DNA of 44,839 bases from Solicoccozyma terricola (lineage: Eukaryota > Basidiomycota > Tremellomycetes > Filobasidiales > Piskurozymaceae), in the NCBI GenBank assembly GCA_001600875.1, contig BCLD01000005.1, positions 1,036,949 through 1,081,787 of the forward strand, in the 5' to 3' direction. This document shows positions 1-15,766 of this stretch, one piece after another; position 1 is the stretch's first letter; the number at the start of each line of letters is the position of its first letter. Position numbers and translations under genes: made by a program. The notes under the pieces were generated by a model. The model was not told the origin of the DNA, made no database searches, and was given only the letters and a program-made list of their open reading frames with translations.

Positions 1-878
1 CAATGTCACTCCATTTCTAATGGCGAATCCCAAGAGCAAAAACGGGGGGGGGGGGGGTTCTTCTCTACCCGGGTAATTTGTTCCCCACATAAATCCTTAT
101 CGAGAAGAGAAGAAGGTTTGGTCGTCGTATTAGTGTGATTGTGTTGCGGTGTTTGTGGAAGGGGGAATTGAATATCTATGTCAATGTACAAAGTGTATTT
201 CGGTTTGTGATATCATATTCCCCCACCCCACCACGTCTACACCATTATAATAGAGGCTGTAAACGAGGGAGTTGTCAGGGATTTGGTATTCAGATATAAG
301 AGGTTGAGTGTTTTTTGTTTTCTAAATCTTCCCCTTGAAGGTGTTTTTTTTATGGAATGGGACATTTGAGACGAATATCTTTCGGGGGTTTCGGCCAAAT
401 GGGGGGAGAGGGCGCGGGGGGGGTCCTTTCTAGATTGGAGTTTCAACTTCACGTACGTACTAAAGACGGACGAACGATGATAAGATGGTAGCATTCATAG
501 CCCCTTTTTGGAAAGATTCAATTTGAAGACCGGGTTGGATGAAGAATCGATTGGAAAGATCTGGTTTTTATCAACATGGGGTTTTCACTTTTCGCAAATT
601 CCAATTCCAAAATCATTCCTGTTTCGATATCGTTGGGCCAAAATGCCACCAAAAGAAAGAAAAAACCTTTGGCCAACAAAACAACCATAGATCATTAAGA
701 ACAATCATGAGATAACAAATAAAGGGGGAAAAAAAAGAGGGGAAAAATCCTAGGATCGAGGTGCTTTTCAGTGTGTTCCTTTTCGAAAAAAAAACAAAAG
801 TACTCCAACTGTTCATCGCTTATCAAACCCTCCATTCACGCAACGCGACGCAACGCAATGCAACGCAACGCTCAACGC
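1..878. other. Left-edge region without recognisable gene
   Basis: No reading frame here has a convincing domain, splice pattern or start context; the short open frames look random. A 14-nt G run lies at 44-57. The stretch next to 878 is the 3' flank of the minus-strand zinc-knuckle gene. A degenerate CAACG pentamer array (841-884) overlaps that gene's last codons and stop. Confidence 0.5.
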
Positions 879-1865
879 TCAACGAGTCGTCTCATGTTCC
901 AACGACGAACTCCTCACAGGAGACCCATCTTCCCTCCTTCTCTTCACTTCCTTTTGTTGTCCCTTTCCTTTATGTGAATGATCATCTGATTCAGAATCAG
1001 AGGTTGAGGTTCTTCGTTGTCGTTGTCGTTGTCGTTGATGATGATGATGCATGGGAGATGAGGCGTTTCGAGATTTAGGTGGTGGGGAACAGGAACGGGA
1101 ACGGGATCGGGATTGGGATCGGGATGAGATTGAGGAGGAAGATGATGATGAGTTTGAGTCGGAATCCGTTTCTGAATCTGAATCTGAATCGGAGGATGTT
1201 GTTCTGTTATGGTCCCAATGCGAGAAAGGAAAAGAGTGTCAGTGGGTGGTTTTTCTTTTTCGCAGGCGGGGCGGGGCGGGGAGGGGAGGTAGGGAAGATA
1301 TTTGTTTGAAACGAGGAATAAGGAGTGTTGGGCTTACCGTCTCTTTTTAGGATTTCGATCTTTACGATCTGATTTCTTCGATTCATCTTTCGCACGTTCT
1401 GCTTCTTTTTCAGCCAAGATCTTATCTGCTATCCCTTTCCTGTTTTTCGGTTTTCCAAAGTGGACGATCATGTACAATCAGAGTTCCCCAAAGTTCAGTT
1501 CATGTTTCTCCGTGAAAAAAAAAAAGGTATACATATCTGAAACGGAAAGTTCAGGAGATTGGAAAAGTCCAAACTCACTTTGATTTAAACTCGTCTGGAA
1601 TCTCAACACTTGGTTTATCCCTCGGTTTAACTCCATTCTTCAATTGATCAGAACGAGAAGGTCTAGCTTGATATGGTCGAGTATTCGTACATTGATAGGT
1701 CATATGACCACGTTTCAGGCATTTCTTCGAGAGAGGGCGACAGGGGTGTCAAAAAGATGTTCAACGAGGTATCGGAGGGGGAGTTCGTGGAACACTCACT
1801 TGGCATTGAGCATTAGGATCACGACGGGATGGGTTGTGTAGCTGTTTGGGTTTACCTCCGATCAT
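879..1865 (-). CDS. ZCCHC10-like zinc-knuckle protein with Ser/Arg-rich tail
   Basis: Model: complement of 1800-1865, 1579-1724, 1338-1439 and 879-1203; phases close to 212 residues. The exon 1/2 junction creates a single CCHC knuckle, CQKCLKRGHMTYQC (CX2CX4HX4C), near residues 21-34, followed by the basic TRPYQARPSRSDQL stretch typical of ZCCHC10. Exon 3 carries the helical segment KKGIADKILAEKEAERAK, also seen in that family. The last exon is an acidic Ser/Asp run, then Ser/Arg repeats, a short His/Gln patch and a basic C-terminus. ZCCHC10 proteins are small nuclear proteins thought to bind RNA; their role in fungi is poorly defined. The start at 1865 is the first ATG after the divergent promoter. 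Family assignment is strong; function is inferred. Confidence 0.85.
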
Positions 1866-2104
1866 GATGAAAGACTGTTGACTGATGGATGAGGGAGTTG
1901 GATGTGAAGGTCGATGGCAGCGAAGTCGTCTAGGGCGAGAGAATGAGTTTGTTTGCGATTACGTAATCGATGATCTTCGGGTGGTGGATCAAGTGCCCAA
2001 CTCTTGCATTCAACCACCGTCGAGCAACCCACTTGTGAAGGATATCGTCGTCTCTCCTCGAGCTACGTTCAAATCTCAGCACACTCGTGGTCAATCTCGG
2101 TAAC
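1866..2104. promoter_or_regulatory. Divergent promoter, zinc-knuckle gene / PRP16
   Basis: 239 bp separate the start codons of two head-to-head genes, so both promoters and 5' UTRs must lie here. No TATA box or known motif stands out. Both products suggest RNA processing, so shared regulation is possible but not shown. Confidence 0.5.
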
Positions 2105-7147
<5,043 letters not shown>

Positions 7148-7379
7148 TAACATAATTGTAATGGACCAGCTTGCAATGCATGTCTGTCGAGGCTTCTGTG
7201 TCTCGGCTCGCGACGTCCGATTCCGCGACGATTAGATCGCTCGACATACGACTTCCGTGGTCGATACATAAAAACATAACAACCCAACCATACAATCAAC
7301 TTACTAACAAGATGTATGCGTACGAAGGTGACGCATCAGTACAACTTCGTGGCACGGGTCCGATTCCAAGCGCACGTTC

Positions 7380-8571
7380 CTAATCTCCAAGCCTCCGGCC
7401 ACCAGTACCAAAGACCTCCTCCTCGTCGACATTTCCTCGGTTCGAATGCTCATTCCAATAATGAGTACCTCCATGGGTATCCTGATGTGCACTGGAAACG
7501 CCGCCACCACCATGTGACCTAATCCCAGAGCTATTCATGCCACTATCATCCATACTGCCACCCCTCCGTTCCATCCTTTCCCTCTCAATTCTCTCCCTTC
7601 TTTCATTATCCCTCATTCTTTTCTCCCTTTCAACTCTGGCTTTCACTTTCTCTCTGTCATCTTCGATTGATCGTAGAGCTTCAGCTTTCCGAGATTGTTC
7701 TTCGCTTTGATGGAGGGAATGTGAGGTGATTGATGAGGATGCACTGGGTAGGTAAGTGATTGAAAAGGGTTAGAGAGGGATCGAGCAGCTTCAGGGTCAC
7801 AAGAACCGCTCACCGATTGCGGCTTTCTTCGAGCTAAAAGGAAAAATTGGAAACCCGATCAACATCACCGTCTTGCTTCAATCAAGATACAAGCTGTTCG
7901 GACTCACATGATTTTCCAAAACCTCCTTTCCTATTACTAGATTATGTAGTTTCTCCTCACTCGCCGTGATATGATATTGTTTAATGAAATCAATGACTTC
8001 CGATCGGAATCCGAGCTGTGTATATCCAAGGACATGTGAAGCGTTACGATTTGTTTGGTTAGCTAGACCATGGTAGGTGGGAACGTGTGATCACTCACAG
8101 CACGTAGCATATCCTCCCCTCCCTTTGCATTCAATACCTTGTTCTTCAAAATGCTTGAAGAAGCTTTGATTCGTTGGTATTTTGGATCGGTGGGGTTGGA
8201 GATGATGTTGGAGGTGATTTGGAGGAGAGTCTGTCGTTGCGCGCGAGACACAAAGACATGGGCGGAATCCCAAAGAATGAGCGACCCGATGAACAAACGA
8301 CCGAGTAGTTTCTACCTACCTCGATACATCCAGCAGCTACTACATACCTATTCCCTCCCATGATCTCTTTATCGACTATCCTAGTCACCTTGAACTTGAA
8401 ATCACGATCTGTTTTATCGTCCTGGATCCATGTTTTCTGCGGTGAAGATGCAGAATCTGGATCGGATGTGGATATTGAAGAGGGAGGGTTAAGTCGAGCT
8501 TGCGCAGCCAAGATAGCAGCTTCACGAGGGGAGATCGCGCTTGGAGAGGTATTACTCAAGACGCTGGACAT
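7380..8571 (-). CDS. PUB (PUG) domain protein
   Basis: Complement of 8320-8571, 8099-8230, 7908-8015, 7814-7833 and 7380-7743; 291 residues. Residues about 75-165 form a PUB domain: TLLQITSNIISNPTDPKYQ, RIKASSSILKNKVLNAKGG, then LGFRSEVIDF. PUB domains bind the C-terminal tail of the AAA ATPase Cdc48/p97, so a role as a Cdc48 adaptor in ubiquitin-linked degradation is inferred. No UBX, transglutaminase or kinase domain is present, unlike UBXN6, PNGase or HOIP. The C-terminal third is a charged coiled coil (REKVKARVEREKRMRDNER) followed by a Gly/His-rich tail. Exon 4 is only 20 nt. The gene converges on PRP16, with 232 bp between the stop codons. Confidence 0.85.
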
Positions 8572-8944
8572 GATGGCGAGGGGAATCGGGAGCTGCAGGT
8601 GTGAATCTATGACGCTGTACTGGAGGCCTTTCGGAAGAGACTCAGAGAGCTAGTTGGTCTGTGCGGTGGGGAACGATGACTGCTGTTGCATCCTGATGAC
8701 TGTGATGCTATGGATTGTTGAGGATGAGGTTGAGGACGACACCCGCGCGGCCCCGCATTTTCAGCGTTCATCGGTGGCAAATCCGTATTTCTCCAGGGAC
8801 AGCCTATGGAAGCCCACACCCGAATTCAACAGCTCCGCCATATAGCATATCACAGCGAAGAAAACACCATGCAACATGCTTACACCATAGAAGTATAGAG
8901 GGAACAATCGGCTAGGACCAAACAACACCCAAGACTCGGAACAA
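8572..8944. other. Intergenic: PUB-gene promoter and PEX10 3' flank
   Basis: 373 bp between the PEX10 stop and the PUB-gene start, both on the minus strand. It must contain the PEX10 polyadenylation region and the PUB-gene promoter. I see no conserved ORF, repeat or recognised motif in it. Confidence 0.5.
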
Positions 8945-10720
8945 TCACAGATTATATACCGGCGTCAACCTCTCAAGCCGTAACGCCTGACGACACAACG
9001 GGCATTCCGACTACCAAACAACCAACCAACCAACCACAAAAACAAAAACAATCAACACCACCATCACCTTCATTGCATTCCTCCCAAACACCCAAACACC
9101 ACTCACCTTCTCCTGTGCCCAATCTTGTATACAACCCCAACAAAAAATATGACCACATTCCGTAACAGCCGTCCCCCCACTTTCTTCTGTTGTACCTCTT
9201 GGATTCAAACATAATGGACAATGTCGTTGTTGGAGTTGAAGATCAGATGGTGTTAGGACACTGTAGGATTTGGGATCAGGGTTTGTAGGTTGAGCTTGAG
9301 TTGTTGGGATATCATCGATTTGAAAATCGGTTGCGTGGCTGAGAGGTGATGTTTCGGGGGCTCCCTTTGGTGGTGTTGATGATGTTATAGACGGTGATGA
9401 TTCTTGTCGACGTGACCATGGTATTATCAATGTCCCATCTTCTGATCTTGGCCACATTCGAGAAATAAGTGGAAGTAGAAGAAGGAATCCAACAGGTTCA
9501 TATGTCGGTGCTGGTATTTGTCCAGGACGTGCTGGAGGAAGTGTAGATATCTAAACCCATATCCACACATGTATTATCAATAACCCGCGCTCCATATCTT
9601 GTGTGAAGAGTTCTGTTTTTCTCTCTTCTCTTTTAAAACGAATACTCACATAATCCATACCTGTTATCCATTTCCCAACATCCAACATCCTCGTTCCACC
9701 AACTAACCAAACCGAGAACCAAATATCATGCAACATTTGAAACCCCGGATGTCTCACAATTTCAAGAATCCTTTCAAGGCGATTTATACGTATAGATTGA
9801 TCATTTCCTTCCATTGAAAGTTGGTCAATTCGACGTTGGAGGTATCGTGTGAGTATAGGGATTGTGAATGGTAGAAAGAGGTGGATTAGGATGGAAAGTA
9901 TACGACGCTGTTGGTTGCGAAAGATGAGTTTGATCAGTTTGGGTGATTTGCAGTGCGCGCCGGCCCGAAGGGGGAGGGGCCGGGGGGGGGGGGGGGGGGA
10001 TATAAGCGCTTACTCGTCTAGTTGGGAAATTGAATCGCCGTTTAGCATATGGATGCACATCTACGTATTCCTCGCCGATAGTTTGTGATCCTATAATGAA
10101 GTAAGAGAGGAGTGGGGTGGGTGTCAATATATTGACCCTGGATCCTGATGTTGAGGTGATGGTTGTGCATTTTTGTCCACTAACCCATTCCGAATGTCAA
10201 ACCAAGATATAATAACCGAGTAATGAATGCAATGCTATTTTGACGTGATAACAACCATCGTGATCCTGGAGAACAAAAGAGGAATAAAAAGGTCTTTTGG
10301 GATAAGTTTCCGCAATGAAGATGTTGAGGGCGTATTCTACGTGACAACGCACCGGCTACACTTCGAATACAATCATGTATTATATCTTGTAATTTGATCA
10401 CTTGCGTTGCATCTCTCTGATAAGCTCGTACTGCCAGAAACTCGAGTCAGCCTACAAGTGTTCAACATTCAGGGAATACATCCACCATCCTCACATATTT
10501 GATTCCTCCCAGCTAACCCGAACAACCACTGACGAGCATGATCAGACGATGACACCACTTCATCATCGCCATATACCACCTCGTCCCCCCTCCTCCTCTC
10601 TCTCCCCGGATCACCTCGCTCAGCTGCAACCTCCGCAGATACCGCTTGTGCAACTACATCTGGTACTTGAGTTTCCGTATCGATGTGCCGATGAACAGCT
10701 GTCTCTGTGTTGGATGCCAT
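8945..10720 (-). CDS. PEX10: Peroxisome biogenesis factor 10, RING-type E3 ligase
   Basis: Complement of 10495-10720, 10353-10430, 10185-10265, 10014-10090, 9650-9907, 9107-9550 and 8945-9010; 409 residues. Pex10 sits in the peroxisomal membrane and, with Pex2 and Pex12, ubiquitinates the receptor Pex5 for recycling. Family marks are NQILRAYQRD (about residue 73), SRWLLSRQNSIAFITRLLYL, the SQTIGEEYVDV motif, and a hydrophobic segment in exon 5 (SILIHLFLPFTIPILTRYL). The C-terminal RING reads CPLC...CGHIFCWGC...CPLC (about 350-395), a complete C3HC4 set. An intron splits it just before the last CPLC pair. The 75-residue N-terminus has little similarity to anything I know. Intron 4 contains an 18-nt G run (poly-C in gene sense). 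Confidence 0.95.
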
Positions 10721-12093
10721 GGGAGGATGATATCGAGTGGGACCAGGTAGAAAAAGGAAGAGACGAGTCGAGTGAGAATGGTGAGTTACCTTGCCCCCGG
10801 CTAGTTAACCGGGAGTGATGACGTGTACACCCTCCCTGCCCCCCACCCCACCCCCCCCAAACACGTGATACCGAATCACGCGCATCATTCGGTCCCATCG
10901 GTGTTCGCGTCTCAACCTACGTAGTCCTCCTCTCCCCCTCCCCTTCCTGGTCGTCCCCTCGACAGGTCCTGTGGTTGGTTCTAATCATCATAGCCCTTCC
11001 TTATAGGTGAGTGTCTCCCATTTACCCCTCCGATTCCCAATACTTACTCCCATTCACTCCCTCCATGTAGAGTCGCTTGCTCGCCCTCCAAATCATACGG
11101 CAAAGCAGGTGCTCGGAAGCGCTCATATCAACTCTTTCCCCCGTTCCTCTTTATTGCGGAGGGGGGAAACCGTTCTACCCTTTCGAGTTTAATGACTACG
11201 ACCGCTTTTTATTAACTTCCCCCGTCTTTTCGCTCTTGGTGGACCTTGCGGGAAACTGAGGTGAGGAAGGGGGATGGGTCGGAGGATGGAAAGAAGGACG
11301 ATACATGTTGTATTGATGGAGGGATTTGTGTGATGAAGAAGGGGGATGTATATTGGGATGTTAATATACTGATGTTGAGATATGATGAAGATTACCGATG
11401 GGCATTTGCAAGTCCAGCTTGAGCTTTGGAAATACCGAAGGCTTGTCAGATTAAAACGTTCATTTCGACTGACGAAAACGTAATCATAAACTAGGGAAAA
11501 AGATTTCTCTCGTGCCTTTTTCGTTCTTTGGGTGTTACCCTTCAATTCGATCATTGAGGCTAAAATCTTCCTCCCAACGACGTTTCAGAAATCAGTTTTG
11601 AAACATAAGAAATCAGTATCAGCCTTTCGTCTTCATTTCATCCTAGGGAGATTAACGATGAACATTTCGAACCTCATCTCGGATTGCTCGTAACTCTTGC
11701 AATGCTCGTAACCCTTCTCCTTCCCACCCCCTCCCCATTACCCCGCTCATGAAAGATCTGCTCTGTATTGCATTTTGACAAAGGGATAATACGCTGAAAG
11801 GACAAGTTAGGGGTGTGGCGAAAGGGACGTGCTCTCATTCAGCGCAGACGGACGTGCAACGTTGAGAATTCATGTATGAAAGATCCTTGCACTTCTGTCA
11901 CTTCTACATGTTATCGGTTGGAAGTCAGGATACTTGCACATAGGTTTCAGACGAACCACAAAAAGTCACAGTGTGTGTGTCCTAACCGGTCATACGGGGG
12001 CGGGGGGGGGGGGGGTTTGTTCACACTTCCTAAATCTTCGAATCTAGCTTCAATTATCAAGTTTGAACCATTAGGTGCAGATTTGGATCAAGG
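10721..12093. other. Long gene-poor interval upstream of PEX10
   Basis: About 1.4 kb with no gene I can support. 10721-10950 must hold the PEX10 promoter; it includes a C-rich stretch (10820-10860) and a CACGTG E-box at 10862-10867. 10970-11250 has a few donor- and acceptor-like sequences without a matching frame. 11650-11760 shows a short coding-like frame (NDEHFEPHLGLLVTLAMLV) after an acceptor-like TAG, which might be an eroded exon of the locus further right. A C followed by a 14-nt G run lies at 12001-12015. Confidence 0.4.
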
Positions 12094-13075
12094 ATGGGAG
12101 AAGAAGATCCTATCAGTTTGTTCTTGTACAAGCTTAGAATCGAACAGGTGAGTGTTCGGGGGTGATGGTCCTAGGCCCATTTTTTTCCATGAAACAACAC
12201 TGATTTAACTCAACCTTATAGCCTAAATACATTGGTCTACTTCATCCAGGGGAACCTGGAACGAAGGCTTCCCACCGGTATATGGGAATAGAGCAGATTG
12301 CTGTGGCAAGTGGTTCTGGTGGTGGTGGCGGTGGTGGTGTCGTTGTGAAGGAGGTGGAGGATATCGATTGTTATAGGGTTCTATTACCGAATAATCCTGG
12401 TGAGATACTTAATTTACCGTTGGGTGGCGAGTTCTTGACTGATGATTGGATTGATGTGGATGCTTGAGGATTCGGAGGATGGAAAGGACCGAGTGAAGAA
12501 ATAGCGTTGAGTACTTTTGACAGGAGGGATGTTGATCGTTTATGGAATACCATTAGGAGTTTGGTGAGTGGATCAAGGGAGGGAGGAGGAGGTGAAAATA
12601 CAAGTGGAGGATGGAGAGAGACTTGGCATGACAATGTTTGTGGATGTTGCGATGAGCTGGAAATATAAAGTCTGGGGCTCTCACATCAGGGAAAATACCC
12701 ACACTTGTCCAGCGACGAACCAATTCACGTCGGACCGTAGTGGCGTGCAACGGTATCTAATTTTGCTGCTTCTCTGCCGTAGGTTAGCACTCCGGGGGGC
12801 CCTATGGGAGTACGGCACGTCCAGCCAAATGAAACAGGTATGTTCTCAATCGTCACCATTTGACCGTTGTACATACTGACACTGATACTGACTCAATTCA
12901 TTATCATTCCTGTATCTTCGTGGCTGGGGTGCGACAATCGATGAAATGACTGATCCCGCTAGGAGAGGGATTTCGGTTGGTGTGGGAGAGAGAAGGACAT
13001 GAAGCACTGAGAGAGCTGGAAGAGTGGAAACGCAGAGATGAGGCGGCTGTGTGCAACGCCAACATTGAGAAATGA
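12094..13075 (+). pseudogene. Coding-like locus with in-frame stop, unknown family
   Basis: Several pieces keep one frame and good splice sites: 12094-12147 (MGEEDPISLFLYKLRIEQ), 12222-12563 (starts PKYIGLLHPGEPGTKASHRY), 12690-about 12728, 12783-12837 and 12963-13075 (ends with the helical EGFRLVWEREGHEALRELEE). The second piece is interrupted by TGA at 12465-12467, between DDWIDVDA and GFGGWKGPSEE. The intron at about 12729-12782 would need a weak GTCGGA donor; without it TAG at 12738 is in frame. Read literally, only a 99-residue protein ending at 12467 is made. An alternative frame entering exon 2 in another phase also looks protein-like for a while, so the 5' part is uncertain. It could be a decayed gene, a sequence error, or a short real gene. 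I do not recognise the family. Confidence 0.4.
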
Positions 13076-13793
13076 TATGGGTAACGAAGGTTGCACTTGC
13101 AGGCAGCTGAAGGGTTACGGGGACGTTGTGAGGCAGGATCGCGTGTATGTAGTGGGAGTAGAAAGAGGCCCAGAACCCTGCAGGGCATTACAGCTGCGGG
13201 GGTGGATCGTGGGAACCGAGAAGCTGCAGCAATCATGGTCTCTGTACCCCAAGCATCATGACCCCAGGGATGCATTTGAGTCGCCACACAGCTGGCTGTG
13301 CCCAAACGCGGTCGCCCTCGTGAGAAAGTTGGTAGGAGTCCCGCACACCATTCATCTCCTGGCGCGCAGCTCTGATATCTCCCAGCCAGCTCATCCACAC
13401 AGCAATCCCACAAATATCCCATCCTTGATATCCCTTGCTCACCCCAACACGGTGTAGAGCGGTAGCCAAGGTGAGTGCGCATGTCGGTAGTGAGCAAATG
13501 GTCACATCGGAGGTGCACGACAAAGGAGGACGGCGGGATTAGCACGACAGATGCCTACGCGATGTTTCGATGCGGGAATGCTGATGGTCTCCTCTTCTTG
13601 TGCTTCCCACGTCTCGTCGACGACCTCCCGTTTATCTGCTGATATTCTCCACCTCGTCAATCCTGGCTCAATAATTATCTTCTGTTGCCGGCTTGTCCCT
13701 ACCCTTGAATACGCACCGTATCATTTCTGCCTGTCAAATTCGACAACAGACCTTGATTCCCACCTTTTAACGAACAAATAGCGATTGAATAAC
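13076..13793. other. Intergenic region upstream of RHO1
   Basis: 718 bp. The first 470 bp are GC-rich with overlapping open frames on both strands and no splice or domain support, so I treat them as chance. The last 240 bp should contain the RHO1 promoter and 5' UTR. No clear TATA box or known operator was seen. Confidence 0.45.
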
Positions 13794-15217
13794 ATGTCTG
13801 AAATCAGGAGGAAATTGGTTATTGTCGGTGAGTGCGATAGACATAGACGGATATAATCAGTTGAATCGCTGGGCAAGGCAATGCGTCCACCTTGGGTAAG
13901 GGCAAGGGGGACGCCGGTAGGTGCAAGAGAGAGGTCGTCCGAGAGATAAGCGGTGTTGCAATTCATGCGCGTGGTAAAGATGTGACGAAGCACCCCAGTC
14001 ATCTTGTTTGCTACAGCGGAATGAGATGGGAAGGAGCTGAGGCCGAAAGGAGAAAGGATGATGAGCACTGCTGGTATTCGAGATGAGTCGTGGTCATGAC
14101 TTGAAAGACCTACTTGATCGCGATCGTTCTCAACGTCGAGGAGAAGGGCTTGACTTTGATTCATATGCACACGGGTCGGAGAGTGTTTTGGACGTGGTTG
14201 CCAAGCTTCACGATACATCCGCAAATCTCTATTGAACGATCAAGCTGATACGGAACCAATTCACCCTCAATAGGCGATGGTGCTTGCGGAAAGACATGTT
14301 TGTTGATCGTATTCTCTAAGGGAATGTTCCCAGAGGTGAGTTAATGGAGCTCGACTTGACCATTTGAGATGGACACTGATGATACTACCTCGCCGTTTCG
14401 CTTGCGTCCACGCATGTCATCTCTTATCGCCACGACATTCCTTATCATCCGATAGGTTTACGTCCCAACCGTCTTCGAAAACTACGTCGCCGATGTCGAT
14501 GTCGATGGCAAGCGCGTCGAATTGGCCCTCTGGGATACGGCTGGACAGGAGGATTACGAGTAAGTATCTCCCATCACAGTTTCGGAGGTTCCTCAAGCTG
14601 ACGTCAGTGAGATGTATACCCATAGCCGTCTGAGACCTTTATCTTACCCAGACTCACACGTCATCTTGATTTGTTACGCTATTGATTCCCCTGATTCGTT
14701 GGACAACGTCCAAGAGAAGGTGAGCAGTTTCCTACTTCAGTCTGATAGCCGTACTGACTTGACTGGGTATCTGTGAAACGAGTAGTGGATCTCCGAAGTC
14801 CTACACTTCTGTTCAGGTCTTCCTATCATCCTTGTTGGATGCAAGCTCGATCTTCGATTCGACCAGAGGACAATCGCCGAGTTGAAGAAGACGAGTCAGA
14901 GGCCCGTTACCGAGCAGGAGGTGAGTGTGATTACAACATCGGTTTGATTGACGAGGTTGCTGATGTGGGATCGGATTTTAAACGTAGGGTCAAGCCGTCG
15001 CGACCAAGATTGGAGCTAAACATTACATGGAGTGCAGTTCTAGGACTGGCCAGGGTGTCAGGGAAGTTTTCCAAGTCGCTACGAGGGCGGCGTTGCTGGT
15101 GAGTTGTCAGCGTTGAACAACGATAGCACCATGGGGCTAATGGCTGGTTGTTCGTGTTTGCCTCAGTCCCACAGCAAGAGTCGATCAGGCGGCAAGAAGA
15201 AGTGTGTCATTCTTTAA
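13794..15217 (+). CDS. RHO1: Rho-family GTPase Rho1
   Basis: Seven exons: 13794-13827, 14274-14335, 14456-14559, 14626-14719, 14786-14920, 14988-15098, 15167-15217; 196 residues, the standard Rho length. Rho1 controls beta-glucan synthesis, the cell-wall-integrity kinase cascade and actin polarity at the plasma membrane. Visible motifs are the P-loop GDGACGKT (12-19), effector loop YVPTVFENY (34-42), DTAGQED (59-65), VGCKLDLR, and a polybasic end before the CAAX box CVIL, predicting geranylgeranylation. Identity as Rho1 rather than Cdc42 or Rac rests on the effector loop, [20 protein letters not shown] and the tail. Intron 1 (13828-14273, 446 nt) is much longer than the other introns. A RhoGAP lies at the right end of this window. 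Confidence 0.97.
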
Positions 15218-15766
15218 ATGGTAAACCTTCCCAACATCGATCCGTCCCGTTTGCTCCTATCCCCTCGTCATGATGCCACCATCACCGGGACATTCCTCTC
15301 AACCAACCTCCATCCTTTTTATTTTATATCGCGCACGAAACCATACATGCAATCTCTCCACCTTAATACAGTGGTAATCAAACGTGCCTCAACGAACCGG
15401 GAGTTGTTTCTCATGGACCAGTTGCAGGGACGGGTGTTTGGGGGCGGACCTTTATTCTTTTTTTTTTGGATTTCCCATCTCCCCTCTGCTTCTCGTCGCG
15501 GTACATGTCGGATCAGCCTTCGGGTTTTCTCTTCTCTATACGTAGTGTCCGTTGATTTCCCTGCTGAGAAGTGTTTAAGCGTTTGGGAGTTATTAACTAT
15601 TGTATTCTTATTCCATCGATCTCATCGTCAGATGTTGTGTAGGCAGAAAGCGTCCGCGGTGCATCGTTGGTTATGAACCACTCGCTGCTGCGTTGGACTT
15701 CCACTGGCGACGAACCTATCCTTTTGACATCGGTCTCATAAACTTCCAGCAAACAATGATCAAAGT
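15218..15766. other. RHO1 3' flank and promoter of the TIP-like gene
   Basis: 549 bp between two plus-strand genes. The left half is probably RHO1 3' UTR; the right half is probably promoter of the next gene. An upstream ATG at 15755 opens a short frame that overlaps the TIP-like start in a different frame and could act as an upstream ORF. No other gene or repeat is apparent. Confidence 0.45.

Noticed and set aside
841..884. CAACG pentamer repeats as a telomere- or centromere-like array
   Set aside because: Too short and degenerate, and it partly encodes the C-terminus of the zinc-knuckle protein.
9981..9999. G run as a G-quadruplex element of PEX10
   Set aside because: In the transcript it is poly-C, and an uninterrupted run is more likely slippage or a sequencing artefact than a designed element.
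12465..12467. In-frame TGA as a selenocysteine codon
   Set aside because: These fungi lack selenoprotein machinery as far as known, and no stem-loop element was seen downstream; decay or error is simpler.
12904..13545. 213-codon open frame on the minus strand
   Set aside because: Overlaps long open frames on the plus strand in a GC-rich stretch with few stops, has no recognisable domain and low-complexity Ser/Arg/Cys content.
13721..14224. 167-codon open frame antisense to RHO1 exon 1 and intron 1
   Set aside because: No domain or splice support; lies opposite a well-supported gene, so most likely chance.
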